This document shows positions 20,186 through 30,306 of a DNA stretch of 64,000 nt, piece by piece. Location of the stretch: assembly GCF_023156235.1 (NCBI RefSeq), contig NZ_JAKZAI010000016.1, positions 1 through 64,000 on the forward strand. The letters are read 5' to 3'. The DNA comes from Marinobacter goseongensis. Its GTDB lineage: Bacteria; Pseudomonadota; Gammaproteobacteria; Pseudomonadales; Oleiphilaceae. The notes under the pieces are model-generated. The model ran no database searches. It worked only from the letters and a program-made list of their open reading frames with translations, and was not told the origin of the DNA. Position 1 is the stretch's first letter. Each line of letters opens with the position of its first letter. A program made the translations under genes and the position numbers.

Positions 20186-21238
20186 TACCCGCATGCCGGT
20201 GATGTCCGGATTGTGAACCACCCCTTTCTCGGTCACGATGGCGTCAATCAGGCTCGCCGGCGTCACGTCGAACACCGGGTTGAACACATCGACGCCCTCC
20301 GGGGCGATCGGAACCCCCCTGATCTGTCGCACCTCACTGCCCTCACGCTCCTCGATGGGAATATCGCTACCTGAAGCCAACGACATATCGACGGTGCTGG
20401 AGGGCGCCACCACCATAAAACCGACCCGGTGATAACTGGCCAGCACCGCCAAACTGTAAGTGCCAATCTTGTTGGCCACGTCGCCATTGGCGGTGATGCG
20501 GTCCGCACCCACGACGATCCATTTCACTTCACCGCGAGCCAGGATCGCGGCTGCCGCGCCGTCGGCGTTGAGCGTCACAGGTATACCATCCCGCGCCAGT
20601 TCCCAGGCCGTCAGCCGGCTACCCTGCAGCCAGGGTCGGGTCTCATCGGCGTACACTTGCTTCAACAGTTTTTTCTCGTGAAGGCGGCGAATCACACCCA
20701 GCGCGGTGCCATAGCCACCGGTGGCGAGGGCGCCGGTGTTGCAGTGGGTCAGCACCGAAAACGGCGTATCCGCGGCCATGAACTCGAGGGCGCGATCCGC
20801 CATCGCCAGATTGGCTGACAGGTCCTCCTGGTGAATCTGCACCGCTTTCGCCGCCAGACATGTGATCGCCTCGTCGAGGGTCCGGCACCGGTGAAATTCC
20901 TTTTCCATGATCTGCAGCGCCCAGAACAGGTTGACCGCCGTCGGGCGGGAGGCCGCCAGTTCGCTGATGGCTTGGCGGATTTCCGCTTTCCAGTCACCTG
21001 CGCCGGCATGGCGTGCTGCCAGGGCGACGCCGTAGGCGGCACTGATGCCAATCGCCGGTGCGCCCCGCACCACCATGTCACGAATACACTGGGCCACACC
21101 TGAGGCACCCTCCAGCGTAATCCAGTGTTCCTCCATGGGCAGCAGGCGCTGGTCCAGCAACTCAAGGCTGCTGTCATGCCAGCGCATGGCCACCGTGCCG
21201 ATGGCGCGCTGGTCAGAGGAATGGGTTGGCTCAGGCAT
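20174..21238 (-). CDS. mtnA: S-methyl-5-thioribose-1-phosphate isomerase
   Basis: MtnA isomerises methylthioribose-1-phosphate to methylthioribulose-1-phosphate in methionine salvage. The 354-residue protein is of family length. Conserved features are RGAPAIG near 58-64, the catalytic cysteine in [11 protein letters not shown] and the aspartate in [10 protein letters not shown]. It is divergent from mtaD. The order mtnA/mtaD-ubiG-mupP-yciK is the same as PA3169-PA3173 of Pseudomonas aeruginosa. The 3' end overlaps the HTH gene by 12 bases, convergently. Confidence 0.95.
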   Translation of the reverse strand: MPEPTHSSDQRAIGTVAMRWHDSSLELLDQRLLPMEEHWITLEGASGVAQCIRDMVVRGAPAIGISAAYGVALAARHAGAGDWKAEIRQAISELAASRPTAVNLFWALQIMEKEFHRCRTLDEAITCLAAKAVQIHQEDLSANLAMADRALEFMAADTPFSVLTHCNTGALATGGYGTALGVIRRLHEKKLLKQVYADETRPWLQGSRLTAWELARDGIPVTLNADGAAAAILARGEVKWIVVGADRITANGDVANKIGTYSLAVLASYHRVGFMVVAPSSTVDMSLASGSDIPIEEREGSEVRQIRGVPIAPEGVDVFNPVFDVTPASLIDAIVTEKGVVHNPDITGMRVLFG

Positions 21239-21326
21239 GGACAGGCTCCAATCGACTCAATGGGATGAATTCCGGGCCGCCAGTATAACCGTCCATCCTG
21301 CCGGATTTGAATCACGGGCTGACTCG

Positions 21327-21340
21327 CCCTGCCGGCAGGG
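21327..21340. promoter_or_regulatory. 14-bp perfect palindrome between mtnA and mtaD
   Basis: CCCTGCCGGCAGGG is a perfect palindrome in the 204-base divergent gap. A -10-like TATACT follows at 21364-21369. It could be an operator, but the GC-rich sequence makes chance plausible. Confidence 0.3.
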
Positions 21341-21442
21341 TAGTTCTCAACGCACCTGCTCGTTATACTTTCCGGCTACATTCTTCGGGAACGGCCTGTC
21401 AGGCAGGCGGCCCACACAAACAGCACCCAAAAGGCAGGGTAC

Positions 21443-22774
21443 ATGACGGCAGATACCATCACGGCAGCGGACATTCGCATTAACGCCCGCTGGCTTATCC
21501 CGGTGGAACCCGCAAACACCGTATTGCACCACCAGGCAGTCATCATCCAGGGCGATCGCATTGCCGCCATTGTGCCCCAGCACGAGGCCGACAGCCGGTT
21601 TCGCGCCCGCGAGACCATTGATCTGGCCTCCCATGTGGTGCTGCCGGGGCTGATCAATATGCACGGCCATGCGGCCATGTCCTTGTTCCGCGGCCTCGCC
21701 GACGACCTGCCGTTGATGACCTGGCTGAATGACCACATCTGGCCCGCCGAGGGCGCCCATGTCAGTGAATCGTTCATTGCTGACGGCACCCAACTGGCCA
21801 TGGCGGAGATGCTGCGAACCGGCACCACCACCTTTTCAGACATGTATTTCTTTCCGGAGGTTGCCGCCCAGCTGGCACACGATGCGGGTATGCGCGCGCA
21901 AGTCTGCTTTCCCCTGCTGGACTTCCCCACGCCCTGGGGCGCCGGCCCGGACGAATACCTGAGTAAAGGGGCTGCGTTTATCGAACAGTGGCAGGGCAAC
22001 GAATACATCATGCCGGCTATCGGCCCCCACGCGCCCTATACCGTATCCGATGCGCCGTTGCGCCGCGCGGTAGCGCTTTCTGCTGAAACCGGCGCGCGCC
22101 TGCAGGTCCACCTGCACGAAACCGCATTCGAGGTGAATGAGGCCGTCGAGAAAAGCGGTCAGCGCCCAACCCGGCGCTTGGCGGAACTGGGCGTGTTGAA
22201 CTCTCTCACCCAGTGCGTTCACATGACACAGATTGATGACAGCGATATTGAGCTGCTCACGCAGACCGGCGCCCATGTCATTCACTGCCCGGAATCCAAT
22301 CTCAAGCTCGCCAGTGGCCTGTGCCCGGTACAGAAACTGACCGACGCCGGGGTCAATGTCGCCATCGGCACTGACGGCGCCGCCAGCAACAATAACCTGG
22401 ACCTGTTCGGCGAGATGAACACCGCCGCCTTGGTGGCCAAAGTGGTCGCCGGCGACGCCGCCGCCCTGCCCGCTCACCATGCCATTGCCATGGCGACGCT
22501 GCACGGCGCCCGGGCGCTGGGTCGGGATCATGAGCTCGGCAGCCTGGCCGCCGGCAAACTGGCGGATCTCATTGCCGTGGACCTCAGCGATCCTTTCCTG
22601 CAGCCCGTGTACGATCCGGCGTCACACCTCGTATACAGTAATCACGGCCGCCAGGTAAGCCACAGCTGGATCAATGGCGTACCACAAGTACAGGACGGCC
22701 GTTTGACGCGGATAGACGTGCCGGATCTCATGCTCAGGGTCAAGTCCTGGTCTGAGCGCATCGGACAACACTGA
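21443..22774 (+). CDS. mtaD: 5-methylthioadenosine / S-adenosylhomocysteine deaminase (TRZ/ATZ family)
   Basis: The 443-residue amidohydrolase has the metal-binding HxH at His74 and His76 (NMHGHA), further metal ligands in HLHET and HCPESN, and the TDGAASNN motif. Relatives in Pseudomonas deaminate methylthioadenosine to methylthioinosine, feeding the variant salvage route that rejoins at MtnA. It is divergent from mtnA and heads a run with ubiG, mupP and yciK. ATG 21443 follows AGGCAGGG. Substrate preference between MTA and SAH cannot be read from sequence. Confidence 0.88.
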   Translation: MTADTITAADIRINARWLIPVEPANTVLHHQAVIIQGDRIAAIVPQHEADSRFRARETIDLASHVVLPGLINMHGHAAMSLFRGLADDLPLMTWLNDHIWPAEGAHVSESFIADGTQLAMAEMLRTGTTTFSDMYFFPEVAAQLAHDAGMRAQVCFPLLDFPTPWGAGPDEYLSKGAAFIEQWQGNEYIMPAIGPHAPYTVSDAPLRRAVALSAETGARLQVHLHETAFEVNEAVEKSGQRPTRRLAELGVLNSLTQCVHMTQIDDSDIELLTQTGAHVIHCPESNLKLASGLCPVQKLTDAGVNVAIGTDGAASNNNLDLFGEMNTAALVAKVVAGDAAALPAHHAIAMATLHGARALGRDHELGSLAAGKLADLIAVDLSDPFLQPVYDPASHLVYSNHGRQVSHSWINGVPQVQDGRLTRIDVPDLMLRVKSWSERIGQH

Positions 22775-22837
22775 GCCCGGCGGACGCCCCGGATGGAATT
22801 CGTCCACGACCTTATTACGAATCAGGCAGAAACGACC

Positions 22838-23566
22838 ATGAGTAACCACAACGTAGACCAGAACGAAATTGCCAAGTTTGAAGCGCTGGCCAGCCGCTGG
22901 TGGGACCCGACCAGCGAATTTCGCCCCCTGCACGACATCAACCCGTTGCGCCTGAACTACATTGACGAGCGAGCGCCCCTGGCCGGCAAGCGGGTGCTGG
23001 ACGTGGGTTGCGGAGGCGGCCTGCTGTCCGAGGGCATGGCCCGCCGTGGCGCGCAGGTTACCGGCATCGACATGGGCGAGGCCCCGCTGTCCGTGGCCCG
23101 GCTGCACGGTCTGGAGAGTGGTGTCAAAGTGGACTACCGCCAGATTACGGTGGAAGAGCTGGCGCAGGACCCGGAGCAGGCCGGCCAGTATGATGTGGTT
23201 ACCTGCCTGGAGATGCTTGAGCACGTGCCGGATCCGGCTTCGGTCATTCGGGCCTGTGCCTCCATGCTGAAACCGGGCGGCCACCTGTTTGTGTCCACCA
23301 TCAACCGCAACCCGAAATCTTTCCTGTTTGCCATCGTGGGTGCGGAATATGTGCTGCGCCTGCTGCCCAAGGGCACGCACGAATGGAAGAAATTCATTCG
23401 CCCGTCGGAAATGTCCGACCACCTGCGCCACGCCGGGCTGGATATCCGGGAACTCACCGGCATGACCTACAACCCGGTGACCAAGGTGTACCGTCTCGGC
23501 CGGGACGTGGACGTGAATTACATGATGCACGCTGTGGACGACCGCGAAGGTAACGGCGGCGAATGA
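22838..23566 (+). CDS. ubiG: Bifunctional 2-polyprenyl-6-hydroxyphenol methylase / 3-demethylubiquinol O-methyltransferase
   Basis: UbiG performs the two O-methylations of ubiquinone synthesis. The 242-residue protein has the SAM motif [14 protein letters not shown] at 53-66 and the family N-terminal [11 protein letters not shown]. The ATG at 22838 matches the family start; a start 15 codons earlier is not supported. Its stop overlaps the mupP start by four bases (ATGA), so the two are translationally coupled. Confidence 0.96.
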   Translation: MSNHNVDQNEIAKFEALASRWWDPTSEFRPLHDINPLRLNYIDERAPLAGKRVLDVGCGGGLLSEGMARRGAQVTGIDMGEAPLSVARLHGLESGVKVDYRQITVEELAQDPEQAGQYDVVTCLEMLEHVPDPASVIRACASMLKPGGHLFVSTINRNPKSFLFAIVGAEYVLRLLPKGTHEWKKFIRPSEMSDHLRHAGLDIRELTGMTYNPVTKVYRLGRDVDVNYMMHAVDDREGNGGE

Positions 23567-24258
23567 GCGCCTCCGTACCCACCGGCCCGGCTCATGCCTC
23601 ATCGGGCGCGCCCTCCACCGTGCTGTTCGATCTGGACGGCACGCTGATCGATACCGCACCGGATTTCATTCGCTGCCTCAATCAATTGCGCATCCAGCAT
23701 GGCCTGACGCCGCTGCCGGCGGCCACCATTCGTCGCTCAGTCTCGAATGGCGCACGTGCAATGGTCCGGGTCGGTTTTGGTCTGGAGCCGGAGCACCCGG
23801 ACTACCTGGACAAGCACACGGCCTTTCTCGATCTCTATGAGGAAGGCGTTGCCATCGAGACCCGGCTGTTTGACGGTATGGACGCCATTCTCAGTGATCT
23901 GGAATCGCGGGGCATTCCCTGGGGCATCGTCACCAACAAGCCGGTGCGTTTTGCCGAGCCGCTGGTGGCGGCACTGGGTCTTGCCGAGCGCTGCGCCGTG
24001 GTGATCTGCCCAGACCATGTAACCCACCGCAAACCCCACCCGGAAGCGCTCCACCTGGCCTGCGAACGCATCGGTGCGGCCCCCGATACGGGCATCTACG
24101 TAGGCGACCACGAACGTGACATTGAAGCGGGCCGGAACGCCGGCATGAAAACCATCGCCGTGCGCTATGGCTACAGCGAAGAGCCACACACCGTTGATCT
24201 GTGGCAAGCAGACCTGATAGCCGACACCGTCCACGACCTGGCAAAGCTGTTACAATAG
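23563..24258 (+). CDS. mupP: N-acetylmuramic acid 6-phosphate phosphatase (MupP), HAD family
   Basis: The 231-residue HAD hydrolase has the nucleophile motif FDLDGTLID with Asp23 and Asp25, and the later GDHERDI motif. By sequence alone it would be labelled phosphoglycolate phosphatase. Its place between ubiG and yciK is that of P. aeruginosa PA3172, shown to be MupP, which removes the phosphate from MurNAc-6-P in a cell-wall recycling route that bypasses de novo UDP-MurNAc synthesis. The identity therefore rests on synteny. It overlaps ubiG by four bases. Confidence 0.78.
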   Translation: MSASVPTGPAHASSGAPSTVLFDLDGTLIDTAPDFIRCLNQLRIQHGLTPLPAATIRRSVSNGARAMVRVGFGLEPEHPDYLDKHTAFLDLYEEGVAIETRLFDGMDAILSDLESRGIPWGIVTNKPVRFAEPLVAALGLAERCAVVICPDHVTHRKPHPEALHLACERIGAAPDTGIYVGDHERDIEAGRNAGMKTIAVRYGYSEEPHTVDLWQADLIADTVHDLAKLLQ

Positions 24259-24322
24259 CGTCCTACCAGAACGTTGGATTCGTCGGTTTTTCCGAACGGT
24301 TTCCCCTACAAGGAGACAGGTT

Positions 24323-25072
24323 ATGCAAGATTACCAGGCACCGGCTGATTTATTGAAAGATCGCATTATTATGGTGACAGGCGCGGGCAGCGGCATCGGG
24401 CGCGCAGCAGCCAGGTCCTTTGCGGCCCACGGCGCCACAGTGATCCTGCTGGGCCGGACCGTATCCAAGCTGGAATCCCTGTACGATGAAATTGAGGCAG
24501 CCGGCCACCCCAAGCCCGCCATCGTTCCGATGAATCTCGAGGGCGCCGCGGTCAAAGAATACGAAGAGCTCGCCATGACCATCGAGGACAACTTCGGGCA
24601 GCTGGATGGCCTGCTGCATAACGCCGCAATTCTCGGCAGCCGCAGCCCGGTCGAGCTGTACGATCCCGAAACCTGGAACAAGGTAATGCACGTCAACGCC
24701 ACCGCACCGTTCCTGCTGACCCGGGCGATGATTCCGCTGCTGCGCAAATCCGCTGACGCCTCGGTGATTTTTACCTCCTCCGGGGTGGGCCGCAAAGCCA
24801 AGCCCTACTGGGGCGCCTACGCGGTGTCGAAGTTCGCGCTGGAAGGCCTCAGCCAGCTGCTGGCCGAAGAGCTGGACGACGAGCGTCACAATGTTCGGGT
24901 CAACAGCCTGAACCCCGGTGCTACCCGCACCAATATGCGTGCCCATGCCTACCCGGCCGAGAACCCTCAACAGAACCCGGCACCGGAAGATCTGATGCCC
25001 AGCTACCTGTACCTGATGGGCAAAGACAGCGCGGATGTGACCGGCCAACAACTGGACGCCCAGCCGAAATAA
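24323..25072 (+). CDS. yciK: YciK family short-chain dehydrogenase
   Basis: The 249-residue SDR has the cofactor motif TGAGSGIG at 19-26 and the catalytic YxxxK at Tyr166 and Lys170. It corresponds to YciK of E. coli and PA3173, whose substrate is not known. ATG 24323 follows AAGGAGAC. It lies 64 bases after mupP, and its stop overlaps the glutaredoxin-like start by one base. Confidence 0.9.
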   Translation: MQDYQAPADLLKDRIIMVTGAGSGIGRAAARSFAAHGATVILLGRTVSKLESLYDEIEAAGHPKPAIVPMNLEGAAVKEYEELAMTIEDNFGQLDGLLHNAAILGSRSPVELYDPETWNKVMHVNATAPFLLTRAMIPLLRKSADASVIFTSSGVGRKAKPYWGAYAVSKFALEGLSQLLAEELDDERHNVRVNSLNPGATRTNMRAHAYPAENPQQNPAPEDLMPSYLYLMGKDSADVTGQQLDAQPK

Positions 25073-25305
25073 TGGAACTGCTGTTTTACACCACCTCACA
25101 GTGCCACCTGTGTGAACTGGCAGAAGCCCTGCTCGTAAACACTCCTATGCCCGCGCCCGTTCCGGTGGATGTGGTGGACATTGCCCAATCGGAAGCACTG
25201 GTGGAACGCTACGGCACCCGCATCCCGGTGTTGCGCCGCAACGATACCGGAGCCGAGCTGGACTGGCCGTTTGACCGGGATCAGTTACTCACCTTCTTGC
25301 AATGA
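25072..25305 (+). CDS. Glutaredoxin family protein (DUF836-like)
   Basis: The 77-residue thioredoxin-fold protein has a CxxC redox pair, Cys11 and Cys14 (SQCHLCE), and a cis-proline region TRIPVL. It is shorter than classical glutaredoxin and matches the small glutaredoxin-like group. Its start overlaps the yciK stop (TAATG), indicating coupling. Redox partner unknown. Confidence 0.85.
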   Translation: MELLFYTTSQCHLCELAEALLVNTPMPAPVPVDVVDIAQSEALVERYGTRIPVLRRNDTGAELDWPFDRDQLLTFLQ

Positions 25306-25317
25306 GGACACCCTGAC

Positions 25318-26088
25318 ATGTTGATGGTTATATCCCCGGCGAAAACCCTGGATTACGAAAGCTCGCTGGCCACCGAGCAGCACAGCCAGCCCGATTTTCT
25401 GGACGACGCCTGTGAACTGGTGGATCAGCTCAAGACCCTCGAGCCCCATCAGGTCAGCAATCTGATGAGCATCAGCGACAAACTCGGGCAGCTCAACGCC
25501 GAGCGTTTCCAGCAGTGGAAAACGCCGTTCACCCCGGACAACGCGCGCCAGGCCATTCTGGCCTTCAAGGGTGATGTGTACACCGGTCTCGACGCAGAGC
25601 GTTTCAGTGACAAGGAGTTCGAGTTTGCCCAGAAGCACTTGCGCATGCTGTCCGGCCTGTACGGAGTACTCAAGCCTCTCGACCTGATGCAGCCCTACCG
25701 GCTGGAAATGGGCACCCGCTTCGAGAACACCCGCGGCAAAGACCTGTATGCCTTCTGGGGCGATCGCATTACCCGGGAACTGAATCGCCTGCTGGAAGCG
25801 GACGACGGTGTGCTGGTGAATCTGGCGTCCAATGAGTATTTCAAGAGCGTGCGCAAGAAAGAACTCAATGGCCGCCTGGTCACACCCCAGTTCAAAGACT
25901 GGAAGAACGGCCAGTACAAGATGATCAGTTTCTACGCCAAAAAAGCCCGAGGCCTGATGTGCCGTTACGCCATTGAAAACGGCATCACCCAGGCAGACGA
26001 CCTCAAGGGATTCAATCTCGAAGGCTACTATTTCAGCCCGGAGCAATCCGACCAGAACAACTGGCTCTTCCTGCGGGACGAGCAGTAA
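25318..26088 (+). CDS. yaaA: Peroxide stress protein YaaA
   Basis: The 256-residue protein matches the UPF0246/YaaA family: N-terminal [10 protein letters not shown], the central FKGDVY and LYGVLKPLD segments, and the C-terminal FNLEGYYF region. In E. coli YaaA lowers intracellular free iron and oxidative DNA damage under peroxide stress. It follows the glutaredoxin-like gene by 12 bases on the same strand, an arrangement consistent with a shared redox theme. Confidence 0.93.
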   Translation: MLMVISPAKTLDYESSLATEQHSQPDFLDDACELVDQLKTLEPHQVSNLMSISDKLGQLNAERFQQWKTPFTPDNARQAILAFKGDVYTGLDAERFSDKEFEFAQKHLRMLSGLYGVLKPLDLMQPYRLEMGTRFENTRGKDLYAFWGDRITRELNRLLEADDGVLVNLASNEYFKSVRKKELNGRLVTPQFKDWKNGQYKMISFYAKKARGLMCRYAIENGITQADDLKGFNLEGYYFSPEQSDQNNWLFLRDEQ

Positions 26089-26113
26089 CACCGATCACGT
26101 TGTGGAGTCCTGA

Positions 26114-26314
26114 ATGAACGAAGCTGTATTTTCCCAGATTGCCATGCTGGTGCTTCTGACCGGCCTGATTGTCTGGATGGGCATTATCGTCTGGGATCTG
26201 GCCAAGAAATCCCAGGCCGGTCGGTTCGGCACCCTTGCCCTGTTCACCGTGCTGGGCGCTGGCGTGGTTGGATTTATCGTCAAAACTGTGATGGTGGAGA
26301 TCCTGCAGATCTGA
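26114..26314 (+). CDS. DUF2788 small inner-membrane protein
   Basis: The 66-residue protein has two hydrophobic helices (about 8-28 and 40-60) separated by a short basic loop, KKSQAGRFG, typical of DUF2788. No function is known. It lies 25 bases after yaaA on the same strand, with GGAG before the ATG. Confidence 0.8.
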   Translation: MNEAVFSQIAMLVLLTGLIVWMGIIVWDLAKKSQAGRFGTLALFTVLGAGVVGFIVKTVMVEILQI

Positions 26315-26337
26315 CGTGACGCTGCCGCCACCACTTT

Positions 26338-26359
26338 ACGGCCACGGACCCGTGGCCGT
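26338..26359. terminator. Strong hairpin without T tract
   Basis: ACGGCCACGG and CCGTGGCCGT form a perfect 10-bp stem with a 2-base loop, 23 bases after the DUF2788 stop. The lack of a following T run makes it an imperfect intrinsic terminator; it may instead protect an RNA end or stall the polymerase. Confidence 0.45.
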
Positions 26360-26405
26360 ATCATCCTCTCCCCGATTTCTGAAACTCTGACAAGGACCGA
26401 CCCTG

Positions 26406-27335
26406 ATGTGGTTTCGTAATGCCCGTGTGTTCCGTTTTACCAAGCCCTTCGATATTTCCGCTGAAGCCCTGGAAGAAAAACTGCAAGGCGACGCATTCAA
26501 ACCCTGCGGTCCCCAGGAAACCACCCGGCAAGGCTGGGTACCGCCGCTTGGCAAACACAGCGACATGCTGGTGCACAGCACCAACGGATACCACCTGATC
26601 GCCCTGCGCAAGGAAGACAAGATCCTGCCAGGCTCTGTGGTCAAAGAGATCGTGGAAGAGCGCGCCGAAGCCATCGAGATCGAGCAGAGCCGCAAGGTAC
26701 GGCGCAAAGAGAAGGATGAAATCAAAGAACAGGTCATGCTGGAAATGCTGCCCCAGGCTTTTTCCAAAAACCGTCGCAGCTTTGCTTATCTGGCGCCCCA
26801 GGATGGACTGCTGGTGGTAGACGCGGGTTCCTCGAAACAGGCCGAAGATCTGGCCTCGTTCCTGCGTAAAAGCCTCGGCTCGCTGCCGGTTCGCCCCCCT
26901 GCGGTAGAGCAGGCCCCCGCGTTTACCTTTACCGGCTGGCTCAATGAAAGCATTGATCTGCCGGGCACCATCGAGCTGGGCACCGAGTGTGAACTGAAAG
27001 ACCCGTCAGAGGACGGTGGCGTGGTGCGCTGCAAAGGGCTGGACCTGAAAGCCGACGAGATTCGTAACCATCTGGACGCCGGGATGCAGGTCACCAAGCT
27101 GTCCCTCACTTGGGAAGACAACCTGTCCTTTGTGCTGGATGAGGAACTGGGCATCAAACGCCTGAAGTTCGGCGATACCCTGCAGGAAAAGCTGGACGAC
27201 GTGGACGCCGACGACGCGGCCGCCCGTTTCGATGCTGCGTTCGCGCTGATGACCCTGGAACTGGCGCGTCTGATTCCCGGCCTGCTCGAGGCCCTGGGCG
27301 GAGAAGACCGCTCGGCGATCATCGAAGAGAGCTGA
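26406..27335 (+). CDS. rdgC: Recombination-associated protein RdgC
   Basis: RdgC is a ring-shaped DNA-binding protein that can restrain RecA-promoted recombination. The 309-residue product has the family start MWFRNARVFRF and normal length (about 300). It converges on the acetyltransferase gene, with a short hairpin (CACGGC-CCAAT-GCCGTG, 27337-27353) between the stops. Confidence 0.95.
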   Translation: MWFRNARVFRFTKPFDISAEALEEKLQGDAFKPCGPQETTRQGWVPPLGKHSDMLVHSTNGYHLIALRKEDKILPGSVVKEIVEERAEAIEIEQSRKVRRKEKDEIKEQVMLEMLPQAFSKNRRSFAYLAPQDGLLVVDAGSSKQAEDLASFLRKSLGSLPVRPPAVEQAPAFTFTGWLNESIDLPGTIELGTECELKDPSEDGGVVRCKGLDLKADEIRNHLDAGMQVTKLSLTWEDNLSFVLDEELGIKRLKFGDTLQEKLDDVDADDAAARFDAAFALMTLELARLIPGLLEALGGEDRSAIIEES

Positions 27336-27373
27336 GCACGGCCCAATGCCGTGACGGCTCCGCGTTACCCTGG

Positions 27374-30118
27374 TCAGTGGGACTGCCGGCGAAGGCGCTC
27401 CCGCTGCCAGTCTTTTTCAGGCTCGTTAAGCACCAGCCGCAGATCCATCACTTCCTCTTCCGCGTTGTACTGGACCTCGAACCCCAGGTGATCTGCGAGA
27501 TGCAGCATGGGCCGGTTGTCCGGTAGTACATTGCCCACCATTTCCACGGTGCCACGGGCGCGGCAGTAATCAATCATCTTCTGCATCAACGCCACTCCCA
27601 GGCCCTCACCTTTCATCTTGTCATGCACCATCACGGCAAATTCGCACTGCAGGTTATCGGCGTCCGTCCAGACCCGTACCGTGCCCAGGGTTTCCTCGCC
27701 CTCGCCGTCTTCCCGCGGGGCGTTGGCAATGAACACCATCTCCCGGTCATAATCGATTTGCACCATCTGCGCCACGTCCTCGCGGGAGAAGTGTTTGCGG
27801 TATTGAAAAAAGCGGTAGCGGATGGACTCCGGCGATTGCAGTTCGTGGAACGCCCGATGGGCGGGCTCGTCTTCGGCCAGTACCGGGCGCAACACCACCC
27901 GGCGACCGGATTTGGGCAGCACGATCCACTCTTCCAGTTCCTTCGGATACGGCTGTATGATCGGCCGGCCGGGCTTGTCCGCAAGATCGATTGCCACATT
28001 GACCGCCACAGCGCCACTCTCGTTGAACAACAGCGGCGATATTTCCAGCCCGCGTATCTCGGGAATGTCGATTACGATCTGGGATAACGTGACCAGGGTT
28101 TCCGAGACGGCGCGAATATCTTCATCGGGCCTCAGGCTGTTTTCTTCCAGCAGTTTGTACATGTAAGTCCGGCGCAGCAACTCCCGCGCCAGCACCATGT
28201 TCAGCGGCGGCAGGGCAATCTGCCGGTCTGTCATCACATTGATCTGCGCGCCCGCAGCGCCACAGACGACGAGGGGGCCGAACACCGGATCACGGGTGAT
28301 ACCCACACTGAACTCGATACCCCCGACATGTTGATAAGCTCGCTGAACGGCGAACCCCAGGAACCCGCTGCCCGGGAAATGGTATTGATACTCTTCCATC
28401 AGAACCCGGCAGCAATCGATGATGGCCGCCTCACTGTTGAGCTTCTGCATGGTGCCCTTGAACCGCCGCTGACCGGTGCTCAGCTCCTGGAACGGGTAAC
28501 ACGCCTGTTGGTGAATCACCGTGATGTCCACCGGGCGCCGCTCCACGGCAAACGCCTCGAGCACCTCTTCCACGTCATCGCAATAGATGGTCTCGATGGT
28601 GTTGATGCCGTAATCACGGATCACGTCCCTGGCCTCGCGGCTGGACAGGTGCATGCGCCCGGCCCGCATGGCCGCCATTACCACCCGGCGTGTCTGTGTG
28701 CGGTCTTCGAAATGATCGGTAAAGGACTCCGGCGTCTCAGTCAGCAGGCGCTGAACCCGCTGGTGACGAACGTGCTGCATGAACGCCATGACCGCCTTCT
28801 CCGGATTGAAGAATGACGGCAGGCCGGCACGGTAGAACTCTTCACGGGCGTCCATCACCGTGCTCTGCCCCAGCCAGCAGGTGAACACATTCAACCGCGT
28901 ACCTTTGGCTGCCTGTACCACCGCATCGGCAATCTGCAGGCTGTCTTCGGTCAGGCTGGGCGCGTACATCACCAGCACGTTGGCCACTTCCGGATCACGC
29001 GCCAGAACCTTGATCGCCTCCGCGTAAAGCGCCGGTGAAGCATCGTAGTTCAGGTCGATGGGGTTCTTGCGGGTCCAGTACGGCGGCAGGTGTTCCGCCA
29101 GTGCCTCGATGGTCTGGTCCGACAGCGGTGCCAGCTCACCCCCCAAGTCTGCCAGCCTATCCACCGCCAGCACCCCGGGACCGACGCCATTGGCCATGAT
29201 CGCCAGGGTTTCGCGGCGCAGCGGGCGCATGCGAGTGAGGGTTTCCAGGGCGTCGAACATCTGCCCGAGGCCGTCGACCCGCAACACACCGGCGCGCTGC
29301 AGCATCGCATCGTAGATGGGATCGCTGCGCTTCAGGCCTGCCGGCAACTGATGGGGAAACCATTCCGATTCCGGAACACGGCCGCTTTTCACAGCGATCA
29401 CCGGCTTGGTGCGGGAGGCAACCCGAACGGCCGACATGAACCGGCGCGGGTTGGGAATGTTCTCGATGTGCAGCAGAATGGCGCGGGTCTGGCTGTCCTG
29501 GGCCAGGTAATCGATCAGATCGTCGTGATCAATGTCCATGCCATCGCCCAGGGTCAGGAAGTAGGAGAACCCCACCCCCCGGGCGAAGGCCCAGTCAATC
29601 ACCGAGCTGGCAATGGTGCCGGACTGCCCCACGAACGCGACCTTGCCCGGAATCGCCCCCATATGGGCATAGGTGGCGTTGAGACTCCGGGCGGGCACCA
29701 TCAGGCCGATGGTGTTGGGCCCGAGTACCCGGATACCGGTTTCCCGGGCCGCGTCCCGCACCGAATACATCAGCGGCTGGCCAGTCTTGCTGTGGGTCCG
29801 GGACATGCCGCCGGTCATCACAATCGCCGTGCGCACCCCGGCCTCACCCAGCCGACGCACCATCTTTGGCACCGTATCCGGCGGCGTACAAATAATGGCC
29901 AGATCCGGGCTGAACTCCATTTTCGACACTTTGCGCACGCAAGGTACACCGTGCACGTTGTCGTAATCGTTCTGGTTCACCACCAGCAACTGGCCCGGAT
30001 AACCGCCTCCCAGCAGGTTACGCAGCACCATGCCGCCGAGGTTGTCTGCGCGCTCCGACGCACCGGTCACCACGATAGATGAAGGATTGAAAAGACTTTC
30101 CAGATACCGGGTGCTCAA
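27374..30118 (-). CDS. Pat/YfiQ-type protein acetyltransferase (acyl-CoA synthetase-like plus GNAT)
   Basis: The 914-residue protein has an N-terminal NDP-forming acyl-CoA synthetase-like region (CoA-binding, succinyl-CoA ligase-like and ATP-grasp parts, about 1-700) and a C-terminal GNAT acetyltransferase domain (about 740-890, GEGLGVALM loop). Related Pat proteins acetylate lysines, notably of acetyl-CoA synthetase, and switch it off. I prefer the TTG at 30118, which has AAGGAG seven bases upstream; a GTG two codons earlier would sit right against that site. It is divergent from an HDAC-type deacetylase gene. Confidence 0.85.
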   Translation of the reverse strand: MSTRYLESLFNPSSIVVTGASERADNLGGMVLRNLLGGGYPGQLLVVNQNDYDNVHGVPCVRKVSKMEFSPDLAIICTPPDTVPKMVRRLGEAGVRTAIVMTGGMSRTHSKTGQPLMYSVRDAARETGIRVLGPNTIGLMVPARSLNATYAHMGAIPGKVAFVGQSGTIASSVIDWAFARGVGFSYFLTLGDGMDIDHDDLIDYLAQDSQTRAILLHIENIPNPRRFMSAVRVASRTKPVIAVKSGRVPESEWFPHQLPAGLKRSDPIYDAMLQRAGVLRVDGLGQMFDALETLTRMRPLRRETLAIMANGVGPGVLAVDRLADLGGELAPLSDQTIEALAEHLPPYWTRKNPIDLNYDASPALYAEAIKVLARDPEVANVLVMYAPSLTEDSLQIADAVVQAAKGTRLNVFTCWLGQSTVMDAREEFYRAGLPSFFNPEKAVMAFMQHVRHQRVQRLLTETPESFTDHFEDRTQTRRVVMAAMRAGRMHLSSREARDVIRDYGINTIETIYCDDVEEVLEAFAVERRPVDITVIHQQACYPFQELSTGQRRFKGTMQKLNSEAAIIDCCRVLMEEYQYHFPGSGFLGFAVQRAYQHVGGIEFSVGITRDPVFGPLVVCGAAGAQINVMTDRQIALPPLNMVLARELLRRTYMYKLLEENSLRPDEDIRAVSETLVTLSQIVIDIPEIRGLEISPLLFNESGAVAVNVAIDLADKPGRPIIQPYPKELEEWIVLPKSGRRVVLRPVLAEDEPAHRAFHELQSPESIRYRFFQYRKHFSREDVAQMVQIDYDREMVFIANAPREDGEGEETLGTVRVWTDADNLQCEFAVMVHDKMKGEGLGVALMQKMIDYCRARGTVEMVGNVLPDNRPMLHLADHLGFEVQYNAEEEVMDLRLVLNEPEKDWQRERLRRQSH

Positions 30119-30306
30119 ACGCACGCTCCTTGCTGATTCCAGTCGTTGACGAGGCTACCCTTATCTTAGGCGCTTGGCCTCTGATGTAAAATGCCGAGCA
30201 CCGGCCTAAGACCAAAGAAACACGGCAACAACGTACTATCCCTGATAACATTGATGAAAATACAAGCAGAACCCAAGCACGCAAAACGAACGTTGTCAGG
30301 ATTCGT

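Noticed and set aside
21364..21369. Firm promoter call for mtaD
   Set aside because: A -10-like TATACT is present, but no acceptable -35 lies at the right distance, so it is only mentioned with the nearby palindrome.
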